A stretch of 15,024 nt of DNA. It comes from Ga0077553 sp038215275 (GTDB taxonomy: Bacteria; Acidobacteriota; Terriglobia; Bryobacterales; Bryobacteraceae). The DNA is taken from the NCBI GenBank assembly GCA_038215275.1, contig JBBQRA010000145.1, positions 1 to 15,024 of the forward strand, in the 5' to 3' direction. Of this stretch, positions 1 to 7,218 are shown piece after piece; position 1 is the stretch's first letter, and each line of letters opens with the position of its first letter. The notes under the pieces were generated by a model that saw nothing but the letters and a program-made list of their open reading frames with translations, was not told the origin of the DNA and did no database searches. The translations under genes were made by a program, and so were the position numbers.

Positions 1-878
1 ACATTCCAGCCTGCGCCGGCAAAGATCCCTTCGAGCTCTTTGACGATGTTGCCGTTGCCGCGGACCGGGCCGTCCAGACGCTGCAGGTTGCAGTTGACGA
101 TAAAGATGAGGTTGTCGAGCTTTTCGCGGACCGGCAGGCCGATGGCGCCGAGCGATTCGGGCTCGTCCATCTCGCCGTCGCCCAGGTAGGCGAAAACCTT
201 GCGATCGGTCTTCTCGATCAGGCTACGGTTTTCTAGGTAGCGCATGAAGCGCGCTTGATAGATGGCGTTGAGCGGGCCGAGGCCCATGGATACGGTGGGG
301 AACTGCCAGAAGTCTGGCATCAGCCAGGGGTGGGGGTAGGAGGAGAGGCCGGGGTAGTCGCGGAGTTCGTGCCGGAAGTTCGCCAGATGTTTTTCATCCA
401 GGCGCCCTTCCAGAAATGCTCGCGAGTACTGGCCGGGTGAAGCGTGCCCCTGGAAATAAATCAGGTCGCCGGGTTGATCGCCAATCTTGGCGCGGTAGAA
501 ATGGTTCTGGGCCACTTCGATCAGCGTCGCCTGCGACTGGAAGGTCGCGATGTGTCCGCCGATGCCGGCGTCATACTTATTCGCCTTCACCACCATGGCT
601 AGGGCATTCCAGCGGACGAGGGTTTCAATCCGGCGTTCGATTTCACGGTCGCCAGGATACGGAACCTCTTCTTCCGTGCTGATCGTATTGACGTAAGGAG
701 TCCTGTAGCGTGCAATTGGCGCAGCACCGCTGATGGCCGCCTTGTTTAACAAACGCTCCAGGAGGAACTTCGCCCGGTCAGGCCCCTCCGCGTCAATAAT
801 CTGGTCCAGCGCTTCCAGCCACTCGCTGGTTTCTACGGGGTTGAGGTCTTCGTGGGTTTCTGCCTTGGGTTTCAGCAT
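1..878 (-). CDS. aceE: Pyruvate dehydrogenase E1 component, homodimeric type (N-terminal part)
   Basis: This encodes the thiamine-diphosphate-dependent E1 subunit of the pyruvate dehydrogenase complex, which decarboxylates pyruvate and transfers the acetyl group to the lipoyl domain of E2. The reading frame is open from the ATG at 878 to the window edge and gives 292 residues, about one third of the roughly 890 expected. The N-terminus (PVETSEWLEALD, then EGPDRAKFLLERLL) matches the AceE family. The ThDP-binding motif runs from GDGEMDEPES (residues 233-242) to NCNLQRLDGPVRGNG (262-276), which is nearly invariant in homodimeric E1. No good Shine-Dalgarno sequence sits at normal distance; a GAAGGG lies about 20 nt upstream inside an inverted repeat. 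The gene is separated from the upstream TonB-family gene by a terminator, so it probably has its own promoter. The E2 and E3 genes may lie beyond the left edge (inference). Identity is near certain. Confidence 0.97.
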   Translation of the reverse strand, partial: MLKPKAETHEDLNPVETSEWLEALDQIIDAEGPDRAKFLLERLLNKAAISGAAPIARYRTPYVNTISTEEEVPYPGDREIERRIETLVRWNALAMVVKANKYDAGIGGHIATFQSQATLIEVAQNHFYRAKIGDQPGDLIYFQGHASPGQYSRAFLEGRLDEKHLANFRHELRDYPGLSSYPHPWLMPDFWQFPTVSMGLGPLNAIYQARFMRYLENRSLIEKTDRKVFAYLGDGEMDEPESLGAIGLPVREKLDNLIFIVNCNLQRLDGPVRGNGNIVKELEGIFAGAGWN

Positions 879-883
879 GGTAT

Positions 884-903
884 GAAGGGTGCGGTAACCC
901 TTC
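884..903. repeat. Inverted repeat in the aceE leader
   Basis: GAAGGGT (884-890) and ACCCTTC (897-903) are perfect 7-bp arms around a 6-nt centre. The repeat ends five bases before the aceE start codon and overlaps the predicted transcription start. It could be an operator or an RNA hairpin affecting translation initiation; the sequence does not decide between them. Confidence 0.55.
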
Positions 904-904
904 T

Positions 905-910
905 ATTCTA
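905..910 (-). promoter_or_regulatory. Candidate -10 box for aceE
   Basis: Reading the minus strand, TAGAAT matches the sigma-70 -10 consensus at five of six bases. It lies between the terminator of the upstream gene and the aceE start, giving a leader of about 20 nt. No good -35 hexamer is present at 16-18 bp, since that position falls in the terminator stem, so an activator or another sigma factor may be involved. Inferred from motif and position only. Confidence 0.4.
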
Positions 911-925
911 TCTGAAATCAGAAAA

Positions 926-955
926 GCCCACTCCCGCTTTTTGGCGGGAGTGGGC
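926..955 (-). terminator. Intrinsic terminator after the TonB-family gene
   Basis: A perfect 12-bp GC-rich stem (926-937 paired with 944-955) closes a 6-nt loop. On the minus strand it is followed by TTTTCTGATTTC, a short U-rich tract. It lies 35 bp beyond the TonB-family stop codon. On the plus strand the stem is followed by CCTCTTTC, so termination should be much stronger in the minus direction. Confidence 0.88.
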
Positions 956-990
956 CTCTTTCACTGGAGACCGCTTCGGAGGAGAGCGGT

Positions 991-2007
991 TTACAGGAGC
1001 CTGAAGTTAACCTCGACGGTAGCGGCCACCGGGACGGGCTTGCCGTCTTTGAATCCGGGGCGGAAGCGCCACTTCTGGACAGCTTCAATCGCTTTCTCGT
1101 CCAGGCCGAGGCCGAGAGGACGAACCACGCGCAACTGTTGCGGCTGGCCCTTCTCATCCACGACTACGTATAAAACCACGGTGCCTTGAAATTTCGCCTT
1201 ACGGGCTTCTTCGGAATATTCGGGCTCTACCTTTGAAAGGAGGGAGGGAGCCGAAACGCCGCCACCGATCCGGTAGACGCCTCCGCCCATGCCGCCGCCG
1301 GAACCGGGCCCAACGCCAGCGCCGGAGCCCGAACCGACACCGCCACCCTTACCGCTACCAATCCCACCGGCCGATCCCGGGCCATTCGACGGAATCTTAC
1401 CCATTGCAAATGGATCGCCAATGTTGGTCAGAGCCACCTGCGGAATCGGGGTATCCGCCTGCAGGACGATTGTCGGTTCCATCACCAGCTTCGGCTGATT
1501 CTGAATCGGTTCTGCCGTCGGCGGCACGTATTGCCGCGGAGCGATCTTAGGGAGCTTGCCCTTGGTTTGCGGCAACGGGTTCAGGTTGCCGCCGCCACCG
1601 CCACCACCCATGGTGACGGTCTTCGGCGGAGCCGGGGGAATGTAGGGTGCCAGGTCGGTCGGCATGAAGAGCGCCGTATCCTTTACGGCCTGAATCACGG
1701 CTTTGTTCGTGCCGAGCCACAAAACCAAACCGATGATTATGGCGTGGACCAGCATTGAGTATAAGCCGGACTTCTTTTCATTGCCCGCAGTCCCGCCCCA
1801 AATGTCTTTGACGGCGACCGGCTTTGAAGTCACGTCCAACGGCGGCAACTGCGGCGGTTGGAACAAGTCCTTAATATTCTGAATGAACTCCCGATGCCAA
1901 GAGACTTCAGGGGTCAGCAGCCGCGTCAAATGCAAGTCGTCATGGTCGAGCGACGGAGAGAAGGCGCGATTGTTATCGGTCGGCGGTGGAGTTGGAATAG
2001 TCGCCAT
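991..2007 (-). CDS. TonB-family energy transducer-like protein
   Basis: This 338-residue protein is predicted to span the inner membrane and reach into the periplasm, coupling proton-motive force to outer-membrane receptors or acting as a related envelope protein. From N to C there is a hydrophilic cytoplasmic region (1-80), one membrane segment (about 82-99, centred on HAIIIGLVLWLG), a proline-rich stretch (120-130), a seven-glycine run (134-140), a Gly/Ser-rich linker (209-249) and a C-terminal TonB domain (252-338). That domain contains PEYSEEARKAKFQGTVVLYV and a terminal VQKWRFRPG...VEVNFRLL. The cytoplasmic N-terminal region is longer than in classical TonB. The ATG at 2007 is preceded by AGGA at good spacing; an in-frame TTG at 2031 is less likely. 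No ExbB/ExbD genes are visible here, so the energising partner must be encoded elsewhere if the protein works as a transducer. Family assignment is firm; the specific receptor is unknown. Confidence 0.88.
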   Translation of the reverse strand: MATIPTPPPTDNNRAFSPSLDHDDLHLTRLLTPEVSWHREFIQNIKDLFQPPQLPPLDVTSKPVAVKDIWGGTAGNEKKSGLYSMLVHAIIIGLVLWLGTNKAVIQAVKDTALFMPTDLAPYIPPAPPKTVTMGGGGGGGNLNPLPQTKGKLPKIAPRQYVPPTAEPIQNQPKLVMEPTIVLQADTPIPQVALTNIGDPFAMGKIPSNGPGSAGGIGSGKGGGVGSGSGAGVGPGSGGGMGGGVYRIGGGVSAPSLLSKVEPEYSEEARKAKFQGTVVLYVVVDEKGQPQQLRVVRPLGLGLDEKAIEAVQKWRFRPGFKDGKPVPVAATVEVNFRLL

Positions 2008-2103
2008 CGTTTTAATCCTGTCCCCTTGCAACTCTAGACGATTGAGAGGAAGGCAAAGTTGCAGTTTTCAGAAGGAAACGCTTTCTCGCTATGAAAAAGT
2101 GTA

Positions 2104-4122
2104 TCACGCACTCGTGAGCAACCCGGAACGTTGCAGAAGGGCTTGGGGATCAGGGTCCCGGCCCATGAAATTGCGGTAAAGCTGGGCCGGATCTTCACTA
2201 TCGCCTTTGGCGAGGATCTGGTGACGGAAGTCGCGGCCAGCCTCCGGGTTGAAGACTCCAACGACGCGGAAGCGGCTGAAGGCGTCGGCGTCGAGCACCT
2301 CGGCCCACTTGTAGGAGTAGTAACCGCCGGCGTAACCCACTGGGTTTGCAAACAGATGCGTGAACGAATTGACCATGGCCTGCTCCGCCGGAAGGCGAGC
2401 GGGGGCGAACTGATCGAGCAGGTTCCGGCCGAAGGCGACCACATCGCCATCGGTATCGGGGTGATACGTCGTGTGGAGAGCAAGATCGACGATGCCGAAG
2501 CTCAACTGCCTCATCTGGGCATTGGCGGCGCGGAACGTCCGGGCGCATTTCATCTTGTTAAATAAATCGGTGGGAATGGCGGCGCCGGTCTCAAAGTGGC
2601 GGGCGAACAGGTCGAGCGCCTCCCGTTCCCAGCACCAGTTTTCCATAATCTGGCTCGGCAGTTCGACGAAATCCCAGGCGACGTTGGTGCCGGCCATGCT
2701 GCGGAGAGGCACCCGGGTCAGACAGTGATGAAGCAAATGGCCGAATTCGTGAAAAATGGTTTCGACGTCGCGGTGAGTGAGCAGGGCGGGCTGACCGCCG
2801 AGGGGCGGCGTGAGGTTGCCGCAGATGAGGCCGAGGTGCGGATCCCAGTCGTCGCCGCAGGGCAGACCGGTGATAAAAGAGTCCATCCAGGCGCCACCGC
2901 GCTTGTTTTCGCGGGGATAGAAGTCGGAGTAGAAGCTGCCGAGGTGCTGGCCGGTGGCTTCGTCGCGGATGACGTAGAACTTTACGTCGGCATGCCAGAC
3001 GGGCGCCCCACTGGCTTCGGTGACTACGATGCCGAACAGTCGACGGCAAATTTCAAAGAGGCCCTCCATCACCTGGGGCAGAGCGAAAAAGGGGCGGAGC
3101 TCTTCCTCATCGAAATCGAACACCGCAACGCGCTGCTTTTCGGCCCAGTAGGCGATGTCCCAGGCCTCGAGGGGCTGGCCCGCGTAGGCGGCGAGCCGCT
3201 CATTTTCGACGGCGAAGAATGGCTTCGTTTTATCGTGGAGGTCTTCGAGAAACGACCGGGCGGCGGCGCCGGTCTTGGCCATACGATCGACGAGGACGAG
3301 GTCGGCGAAGTTGGCAAAGCCGAGCAGCCTGGCTTTTTCCTGGCGGAGTCCGAGGATTTTTGTCGTCAATGCCCGGTTGTCGTGCTCGCCCGAGGAGGCG
3401 CGCGTTGCGTAAGCACGGTAAACGGTTTCCCGGATGGAGCCATCGTCGAGGTACGTCAGGAGGGCGACGTAACTGGGCTGCTGCAAGGTGAACCGCCAGC
3501 CGGGTTGGCCTTTGGCTTCGGCGCTTTGACGCGCCGCGGCGCGGGCGCTGGGCGGTAGGCCGGCGAGTTGGGCCTCCTCCGTCAGGTAGAGTTCGTAGGC
3601 ATTCGTCGAGTCGAGGACGTTTTCCGAGTACTTCGTCGTGAGGTTGGCGAGTTCGACGTCGATGGCTTCCGAGCGCTTCTTGCCGGCTTCGTCGAGATCG
3701 GCGCCCGCGCGGCGGAACGCGTCCAAGGTCTTGGTGAAGCTGCGCTGGTGGATGCCGGTGAGGGCGGCGGCTTCGGCGGTGGCGGCGAACTCCTTTAGCG
3801 CTTTCCACAGGCCTGCGTTGAGCGGGATGGAGGAGTAGAAGGCGCTGGCTTCGGGCTGAATCGCGTTAAATGCTTCGCGGAGTTCCTGCGTGGTGGCGAC
3901 GGTCTCGAGGTGGCGGACGATGTTCAGGGCGACGTCGAGCGGTTCGGTGGCCTGGTCGAGAGCCAGCAGCAAATTCTCGTAGGTGCGCGGTGCGGGCGCG
4001 TTGACCACCGCTTCGATGGCGGCTTGAGCCCGGCCGATCAGTTCGCGGATGCCCGGAACGACGTGGGCCGCCTCAATCTGGTCGAACGGAATCGCAAAGG
4101 GAATGGACAGGAGTGGGTTCAT
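2104..4122 (-). CDS. M3-family oligopeptidase (oligopeptidase A / peptidyl-dipeptidase Dcp-like)
   Basis: This 672-residue zinc metallopeptidase is expected to degrade short peptides, most likely in the cytoplasm since no signal peptide is seen. The zinc motif HEFGH lies at residues 458-462, and the third ligand is probably Glu487 in DFVELPSQ. The C-terminal substrate-binding region includes YYSYKWAEVLDADAFSRF, typical of the thimet oligopeptidase/OpdA/Dcp group. Length agrees with OpdA-type enzymes (about 680). The ATG at 4122 is chosen because GGGAGAG precedes it at good spacing and homologues begin with similar 'NPLL' sequences. An in-frame extension to 4302 would overlap the dioxygenase gene and has a non-protein-like composition. 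It lies 16 bp after the dioxygenase stop codon and is probably cotranscribed with it. Confidence 0.95.
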   Translation of the reverse strand: MNPLLSIPFAIPFDQIEAAHVVPGIRELIGRAQAAIEAVVNAPAPRTYENLLLALDQATEPLDVALNIVRHLETVATTQELREAFNAIQPEASAFYSSIPLNAGLWKALKEFAATAEAAALTGIHQRSFTKTLDAFRRAGADLDEAGKKRSEAIDVELANLTTKYSENVLDSTNAYELYLTEEAQLAGLPPSARAAARQSAEAKGQPGWRFTLQQPSYVALLTYLDDGSIRETVYRAYATRASSGEHDNRALTTKILGLRQEKARLLGFANFADLVLVDRMAKTGAAARSFLEDLHDKTKPFFAVENERLAAYAGQPLEAWDIAYWAEKQRVAVFDFDEEELRPFFALPQVMEGLFEICRRLFGIVVTEASGAPVWHADVKFYVIRDEATGQHLGSFYSDFYPRENKRGGAWMDSFITGLPCGDDWDPHLGLICGNLTPPLGGQPALLTHRDVETIFHEFGHLLHHCLTRVPLRSMAGTNVAWDFVELPSQIMENWCWEREALDLFARHFETGAAIPTDLFNKMKCARTFRAANAQMRQLSFGIVDLALHTTYHPDTDGDVVAFGRNLLDQFAPARLPAEQAMVNSFTHLFANPVGYAGGYYSYKWAEVLDADAFSRFRVVGVFNPEAGRDFRHQILAKGDSEDPAQLYRNFMGRDPDPQALLQRSGLLTSA

Positions 4123-4138
4123 CAGCTCTCTCCCTAGG

Positions 4139-4891
4139 TTAGCGGAGAAAGCCGGACTTGCCGCTGCCGGTCGAGCTGAGTTCGTCGTTGCGTGGGTCGT
4201 CGATGGCGAGGATGCGGCGCAGTTCCGGGGAGAGCGCGGCGAGGGTTTCGGGGCGGAGGAGCCGTTTTTGGTACTGCTGCTGGGCATGGTCGCCGCGGAC
4301 AAAGAAGCCGTGGAGAGAGCGGCGGGGATGGCCGGTGTGGTTGGCGGTTCCGCCGTGCCAGCAGTGAGAATTCATTAAAATGACGTCCCCGGCGCGGCCG
4401 AGCAGGATGGTTTCGTCCGGGTGGGAAGGAGGCGGCAAGGCACCCGCGCGATGGGAGCCGGGGACGGCGCGGGTGGGGCCGTTGTCGGGAGTAAAGTCGT
4501 CGAGCATCCAGACCGAGTTGAAGACGGAGTAGCCTTTTTCGTCCGGCAGCAGGCCCATGTCGCAGTGGAGGGGTTGCGCCGAGTCGGAATGGGGCTCGGC
4601 AGCACGGTAGTTGAGGCTCGAAAGCTTCCAATCCGGGCCAAGGACCAGTTCGGCGGCGGCGAGCAGTTCGGGGTGGGAGACGACGCGGCGGAAGGTCTCG
4701 CCCTTGTCGACGAGGTTTGCGAGGCGTTGGGAATTGGCTTCCTTGCGGAATTCGGCGCCGGCGTTTTCACCTTCGATTTCCATGCGCTCGGCAACGGCGG
4801 CGCGGAGCTCTTCGAGCCAGGCGGGGTCGATCAATTGGGGGACGATCGTGTACCCTTGTTCCTGCAACTCCTGAATCTTTTCGGGTGTCAC
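4139..4891 (-). CDS. Phytanoyl-CoA dioxygenase (PhyH) family protein
   Basis: This is a predicted Fe(II)/2-oxoglutarate-dependent oxygenase of 250 residues, a usual length for bacterial PhyH proteins; the substrate cannot be told from sequence. The iron-binding facial triad is complete: His109 and Asp111 in LHCDMG, and distal His179 in SHCWHGG. Arg190/Arg191 in GHPRRSLHGFF are placed to hold 2-oxoglutarate. A PGSHRAG motif (144-150), common in the family, is also present. I chose the GTG at 4891. An in-frame TTG at 4909 would add six residues and overlap the divergent waaF start. A TACAAT box on the minus strand (4903-4898) would place transcription start almost exactly on the GTG, suggesting a leaderless mRNA. 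The M3 peptidase follows 16 bp downstream. Confidence 0.9.
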   Translation of the reverse strand: MTPEKIQELQEQGYTIVPQLIDPAWLEELRAAVAERMEIEGENAGAEFRKEANSQRLANLVDKGETFRRVVSHPELLAAAELVLGPDWKLSSLNYRAAEPHSDSAQPLHCDMGLLPDEKGYSVFNSVWMLDDFTPDNGPTRAVPGSHRAGALPPPSHPDETILLGRAGDVILMNSHCWHGGTANHTGHPRRSLHGFFVRGDHAQQQYQKRLLRPETLAALSPELRRILAIDDPRNDELSSTGSGKSGFLR

Positions 4892-4897
4892 TCCGCG

Positions 4898-4903
4898 ATT
4901 GTA
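4898..4903 (-). promoter_or_regulatory. Candidate -10 box for the PhyH/M3 unit
   Basis: On the minus strand TACAAT matches the -10 consensus at five of six bases and lies seven bases before the GTG start at 4891, as expected for a leaderless transcript. No recognisable -35 hexamer is found at 16-18 bp. Motif-based inference only. Confidence 0.35.
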
Positions 4904-4908
4904 CCGCA

Positions 4909-5940
4909 ATGAAATTTGGCCGAATTCTGATCCGCGCGACGAACTGGGTGGGCGATGCCGTGATGGCGGTACCGGCGCTCGAACAGATACGGGCGCGCTT
5001 TCCGGAAGCCCATATCTCGATGCTGGCGCGGCCGTGGGTCAGTGGGCTTTACGATAAGTCGCTGGTCGACGAGATGATTCCGTACACGGCGCCCAAAGGC
5101 TGGCGGGGCTTGCGCGGTAAGTGGCAGTTGGCCCAGCGTTTGCGAGCGATGCGGTTCGACGCGGCGATTCTGCAGCAGAACGCGTTTGAGGCGGCTGCGA
5201 TTGCGTGGCTCGCGCGAATCCCGGTGCGGATCGGGTACTGCCGCGATGGGCGAGGGATTCTGCTGTCGGATCCAATTGAGGTCCCGAAGCCGGGTGAAAT
5301 TCCGAACCATCAACGCTTCTATTATTTGGAGATGTTGCGGCGGGCCGGGGTGATTGAGCAACTGCCGGAGTCGGCTGCGATCCGCCTGCCAGGGATTCCA
5401 AACCTCAAGAAAGCCGGGGCCAAAAAGCTGCCAGGAGCCTGGATCGGCGTTTCGCCGGGGGCGGCCTACGGGACCGCGAAGCGCTGGCTGCCGGAGCGGT
5501 TTGCCGAGGCGGGGATCCAAGTGGCCCGGGAACTGTCGGCGAGTGTGGCCGTGTTCGGTTCGCCGGACGAGAAGGCTTTGTGCGAGGGCATTGCGGCCCA
5601 GGTGCGTGAGGCTGGGCTAGAGGCCGTGAGCTATGCCGGCGAGACGAGCCTGGCCGAGTTCGTCGAGATGGCATCTGTGTGCCATGCGTTCTTGACGAAT
5701 GATTCCGGAGCCATGCATGTGGCCAGCGCGCTGGGGGTGCCGACGGTGTCGGTATTCGGCGCGACCGACCATGTGGCGACGGGTCCGACCGGACCGCTGG
5801 CGAAAGTGATCCGGGAGAAGGTGGAGTGCAGTCCGTGCCTGTTGCGCGAGTGCCCGATTGATCATCGGTGCATGAAGGCAGTGGCGGCGGACCACGTGGC
5901 GGGCGAAGTTTTGGAACTGGTGCAGATCGCGCGACAATAG
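4909..5940 (+). CDS. waaF: Lipopolysaccharide heptosyltransferase II
   Basis: This 343-residue family-9 glycosyltransferase is predicted to add the second heptose to the LPS inner core at the cytoplasmic face of the inner membrane. The N-terminal acceptor-side motif is NWVGDAVMAVPAL (12-24) with Asp16 as likely catalytic residue. The nucleotide-sugar domain has PGAAYGTAKRWL (183-194) and NDSGAMHVASALGVP (264-278). Four cysteines near the end (307, 310, 315, 321: ECSPC...ECP...RCM) match a conserved WaaF feature and separate it from WaaC. The ATG at 4909 starts the family N-terminus; the frame stays open upstream to 4717, but only as antisense to the dioxygenase gene. No Shine-Dalgarno sequence is visible, so it may be leaderless. 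It heads a run of co-directional genes and is nine bases from the next. Confidence 0.94.
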   Translation: MKFGRILIRATNWVGDAVMAVPALEQIRARFPEAHISMLARPWVSGLYDKSLVDEMIPYTAPKGWRGLRGKWQLAQRLRAMRFDAAILQQNAFEAAAIAWLARIPVRIGYCRDGRGILLSDPIEVPKPGEIPNHQRFYYLEMLRRAGVIEQLPESAAIRLPGIPNLKKAGAKKLPGAWIGVSPGAAYGTAKRWLPERFAEAGIQVARELSASVAVFGSPDEKALCEGIAAQVREAGLEAVSYAGETSLAEFVEMASVCHAFLTNDSGAMHVASALGVPTVSVFGATDHVATGPTGPLAKVIREKVECSPCLLRECPIDHRCMKAVAADHVAGEVLELVQIARQ

Positions 5941-5949
5941 GGGGCTGGC

Positions 5950-6330
5950 ATGGTAGATACCCGGACCAAAATTATTCAGTTGGATGAGATGCGCGAACGG
6001 CTTCTCGCTCCCGCCCCTCCGCGGGCGCTGGTGATCGGCCATTTTGATCCGGTGGTTTACACGAATGTGGCGCGGATGCTCGAGTTGGCGCGCGAATACG
6101 GGCCGTTGGCAGTATGCGTGACCTCTCCGGCGGATCCCTTATTGCCGGCGCGGGCGAGGGCGGAGTTGGCGGCGGCGCTGGATTGTACGGAGTTTGTGAC
6201 CGTGGCGGATCATGCCGAAACGGCCATTTTGACGGGGATCCCCGGGTTGACCGTAGTGGACGAGACGCACGACGATTTGCGGCGCCGGGATGCGCTGATG
6301 GCGCTCGTGCGTGAGCGGCAGAAAGCGTAG
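5950..6330 (+). CDS. RfaE/HldE C-domain-like nucleotidyltransferase-fold protein, catalytic motif degenerate
   Basis: This 126-residue protein resembles the cytidylyltransferase-fold domain of RfaE/HldE, which makes ADP-heptose. After an N-terminal helix comes ALVIGHFDPVVYTNVARMLE (26-45), at the place where RfaE has the FDLLHAGH motif. Later stretches (VCVTSPADPLLPARARAELAAALDCTEFV) follow the family pattern of strand, helix and 'eR.e.l.al'. The nucleotide-binding HxGH is replaced by Val36-Tyr-Thr-Asn39, so both histidines are missing and transferase activity is doubtful. The ATG has AGGGGG at good spacing. It sits between two heptosyltransferase-like genes, which supports a link to envelope sugar synthesis, perhaps as a binding or regulatory protein (inference). 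The fold assignment is by eye and moderate. Confidence 0.68.
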   Translation: MVDTRTKIIQLDEMRERLLAPAPPRALVIGHFDPVVYTNVARMLELAREYGPLAVCVTSPADPLLPARARAELAAALDCTEFVTVADHAETAILTGIPGLTVVDETHDDLRRRDALMALVRERQKA

Positions 6331-6336
6331 GTAGTT

Positions 6337-7218
6337 GTGCGTGTTCTAGTGATCCGGTTGGGAGCCTTCGGCGACGTGTTGCATGCGATGCCGGCGGCGA
6401 CGGCGTTGGCGCGGGCCGGGATGGACGTGACGTGGGTGGTGGACCGGAAATGGGCGCCCCTGCTGACGGCGTGTCCGGTGCGGACGGTGGCGTTTAACCG
6501 GCGGGACTTCGGCGACGTGCGGCGCGTGGTGGGCCAACTGCGGGCGGTGCGATTTGCCGCGGCGTATGACTTGCAAGGATTGATCAAGTCGGCGGTTTTG
6601 GGGTGGCTGAGCGGGGCGCCACGGCGCGTTGGGTTCGTTTCGTCGTATTTGCGGGAGCGGGCTGCGGGGTGGCTCTACACCGAACGCGTGACGCCGCAGG
6701 GAACGCATGTGGTGGAGCACGAATTGTCGCTGGTGGGCCTGACGGGCGGGGAGTTTCCGCTGCCGTATGGGGAGACTGTGGAGGGTTTGCCGGAGGGGCC
6801 GTTTGTGATGGCGAGCGACCGGGCCGGATGGCGGGCGAAGGAATGGCCGAGGGAGAACTACGCCCTGTTGGCCAAGCGACTGCCTGTGCCGCTCGTGATG
6901 AACCGGCCCGAGTGGAGACTGCCGCAGTTAATTTACGCCACGCGGCGATCCGCGGCGGTGTTGGGGCTCGATAGCGGGCCGATGCATTTGGCGGCGGCGT
7001 TGGGCAAGCCGGGAGTGGCGCTGTTCGGGCCGACCTCGCCCGAACGCAATGGCCCCTACGGCGGGAGCATCACCGTGTTGCGCGCTCCGGATGCCGAGAC
7101 GACTTACAAAAGAACGCAGGAGATACACGCTTCGATGCGCGCCCTATCCGTGGACGCGGTGTTTGCAGCTTTGGAACGATGCCTCGATACCTCTTCCCCA
7201 AACCCTACGCGGATTTAG
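6337..7218 (+). CDS. Heptosyltransferase I (WaaC)-like family-9 glycosyltransferase
   Basis: This 293-residue glycosyltransferase is predicted to transfer a sugar, probably heptose, onto Kdo-lipid A or a similar acceptor at the inner membrane. The N-terminal RLGAFGDVLHAMPA (7-20) with Asp13 strongly resembles the WaaC GDVLHTLPA motif. DLQGLIKS (78-85) and the C-terminal LDSGPMHLAAALGKP (211-225) and FGPTSPERNGPYG (230-242) are WaaC-type donor-site motifs. It is slightly shorter than enterobacterial WaaC (about 320). The start is GTG at 6337, seven bases after the preceding stop, with a weak ribosome site, suggesting translational coupling. The final 40 bp overlap the next gene. True substrate specificity (heptose or another sugar) cannot be fixed from sequence. 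Confidence 0.87.
   Translation: MRVLVIRLGAFGDVLHAMPAATALARAGMDVTWVVDRKWAPLLTACPVRTVAFNRRDFGDVRRVVGQLRAVRFAAAYDLQGLIKSAVLGWLSGAPRRVGFVSSYLRERAAGWLYTERVTPQGTHVVEHELSLVGLTGGEFPLPYGETVEGLPEGPFVMASDRAGWRAKEWPRENYALLAKRLPVPLVMNRPEWRLPQLIYATRRSAAVLGLDSGPMHLAAALGKPGVALFGPTSPERNGPYGGSITVLRAPDAETTYKRTQEIHASMRALSVDAVFAALERCLDTSSPNPTRI

Noticed and set aside
1309..1380. Repetitive GC-rich DNA resembling a tandem repeat
   Set aside because: It encodes the Gly/Ser linker of the TonB-family protein in frame; the repetition follows from amino-acid composition and has no regular unit.
1289..1498. Proline-rich plus-strand frame within the TonB-family gene
   Set aside because: It is the complement of the Gly/Ser-rich linker of the TonB-family protein, so its repeated Pro-Glu pattern is a mirror of that linker.
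2596..3558. Long plus-strand open frame (320 codons) opposite the M3 peptidase gene
   Set aside because: It is antisense to a well-supported peptidase, is rich in Gly/Glu/Val/Ala, shows no recognisable domain and has no ribosome site.
4123..4302. 60-residue N-terminal extension of the M3 peptidase
   Set aside because: The extension overlaps the dioxygenase gene in another frame, is Ser/Ala/Pro-rich, and a good ribosome site precedes the ATG at 4122.
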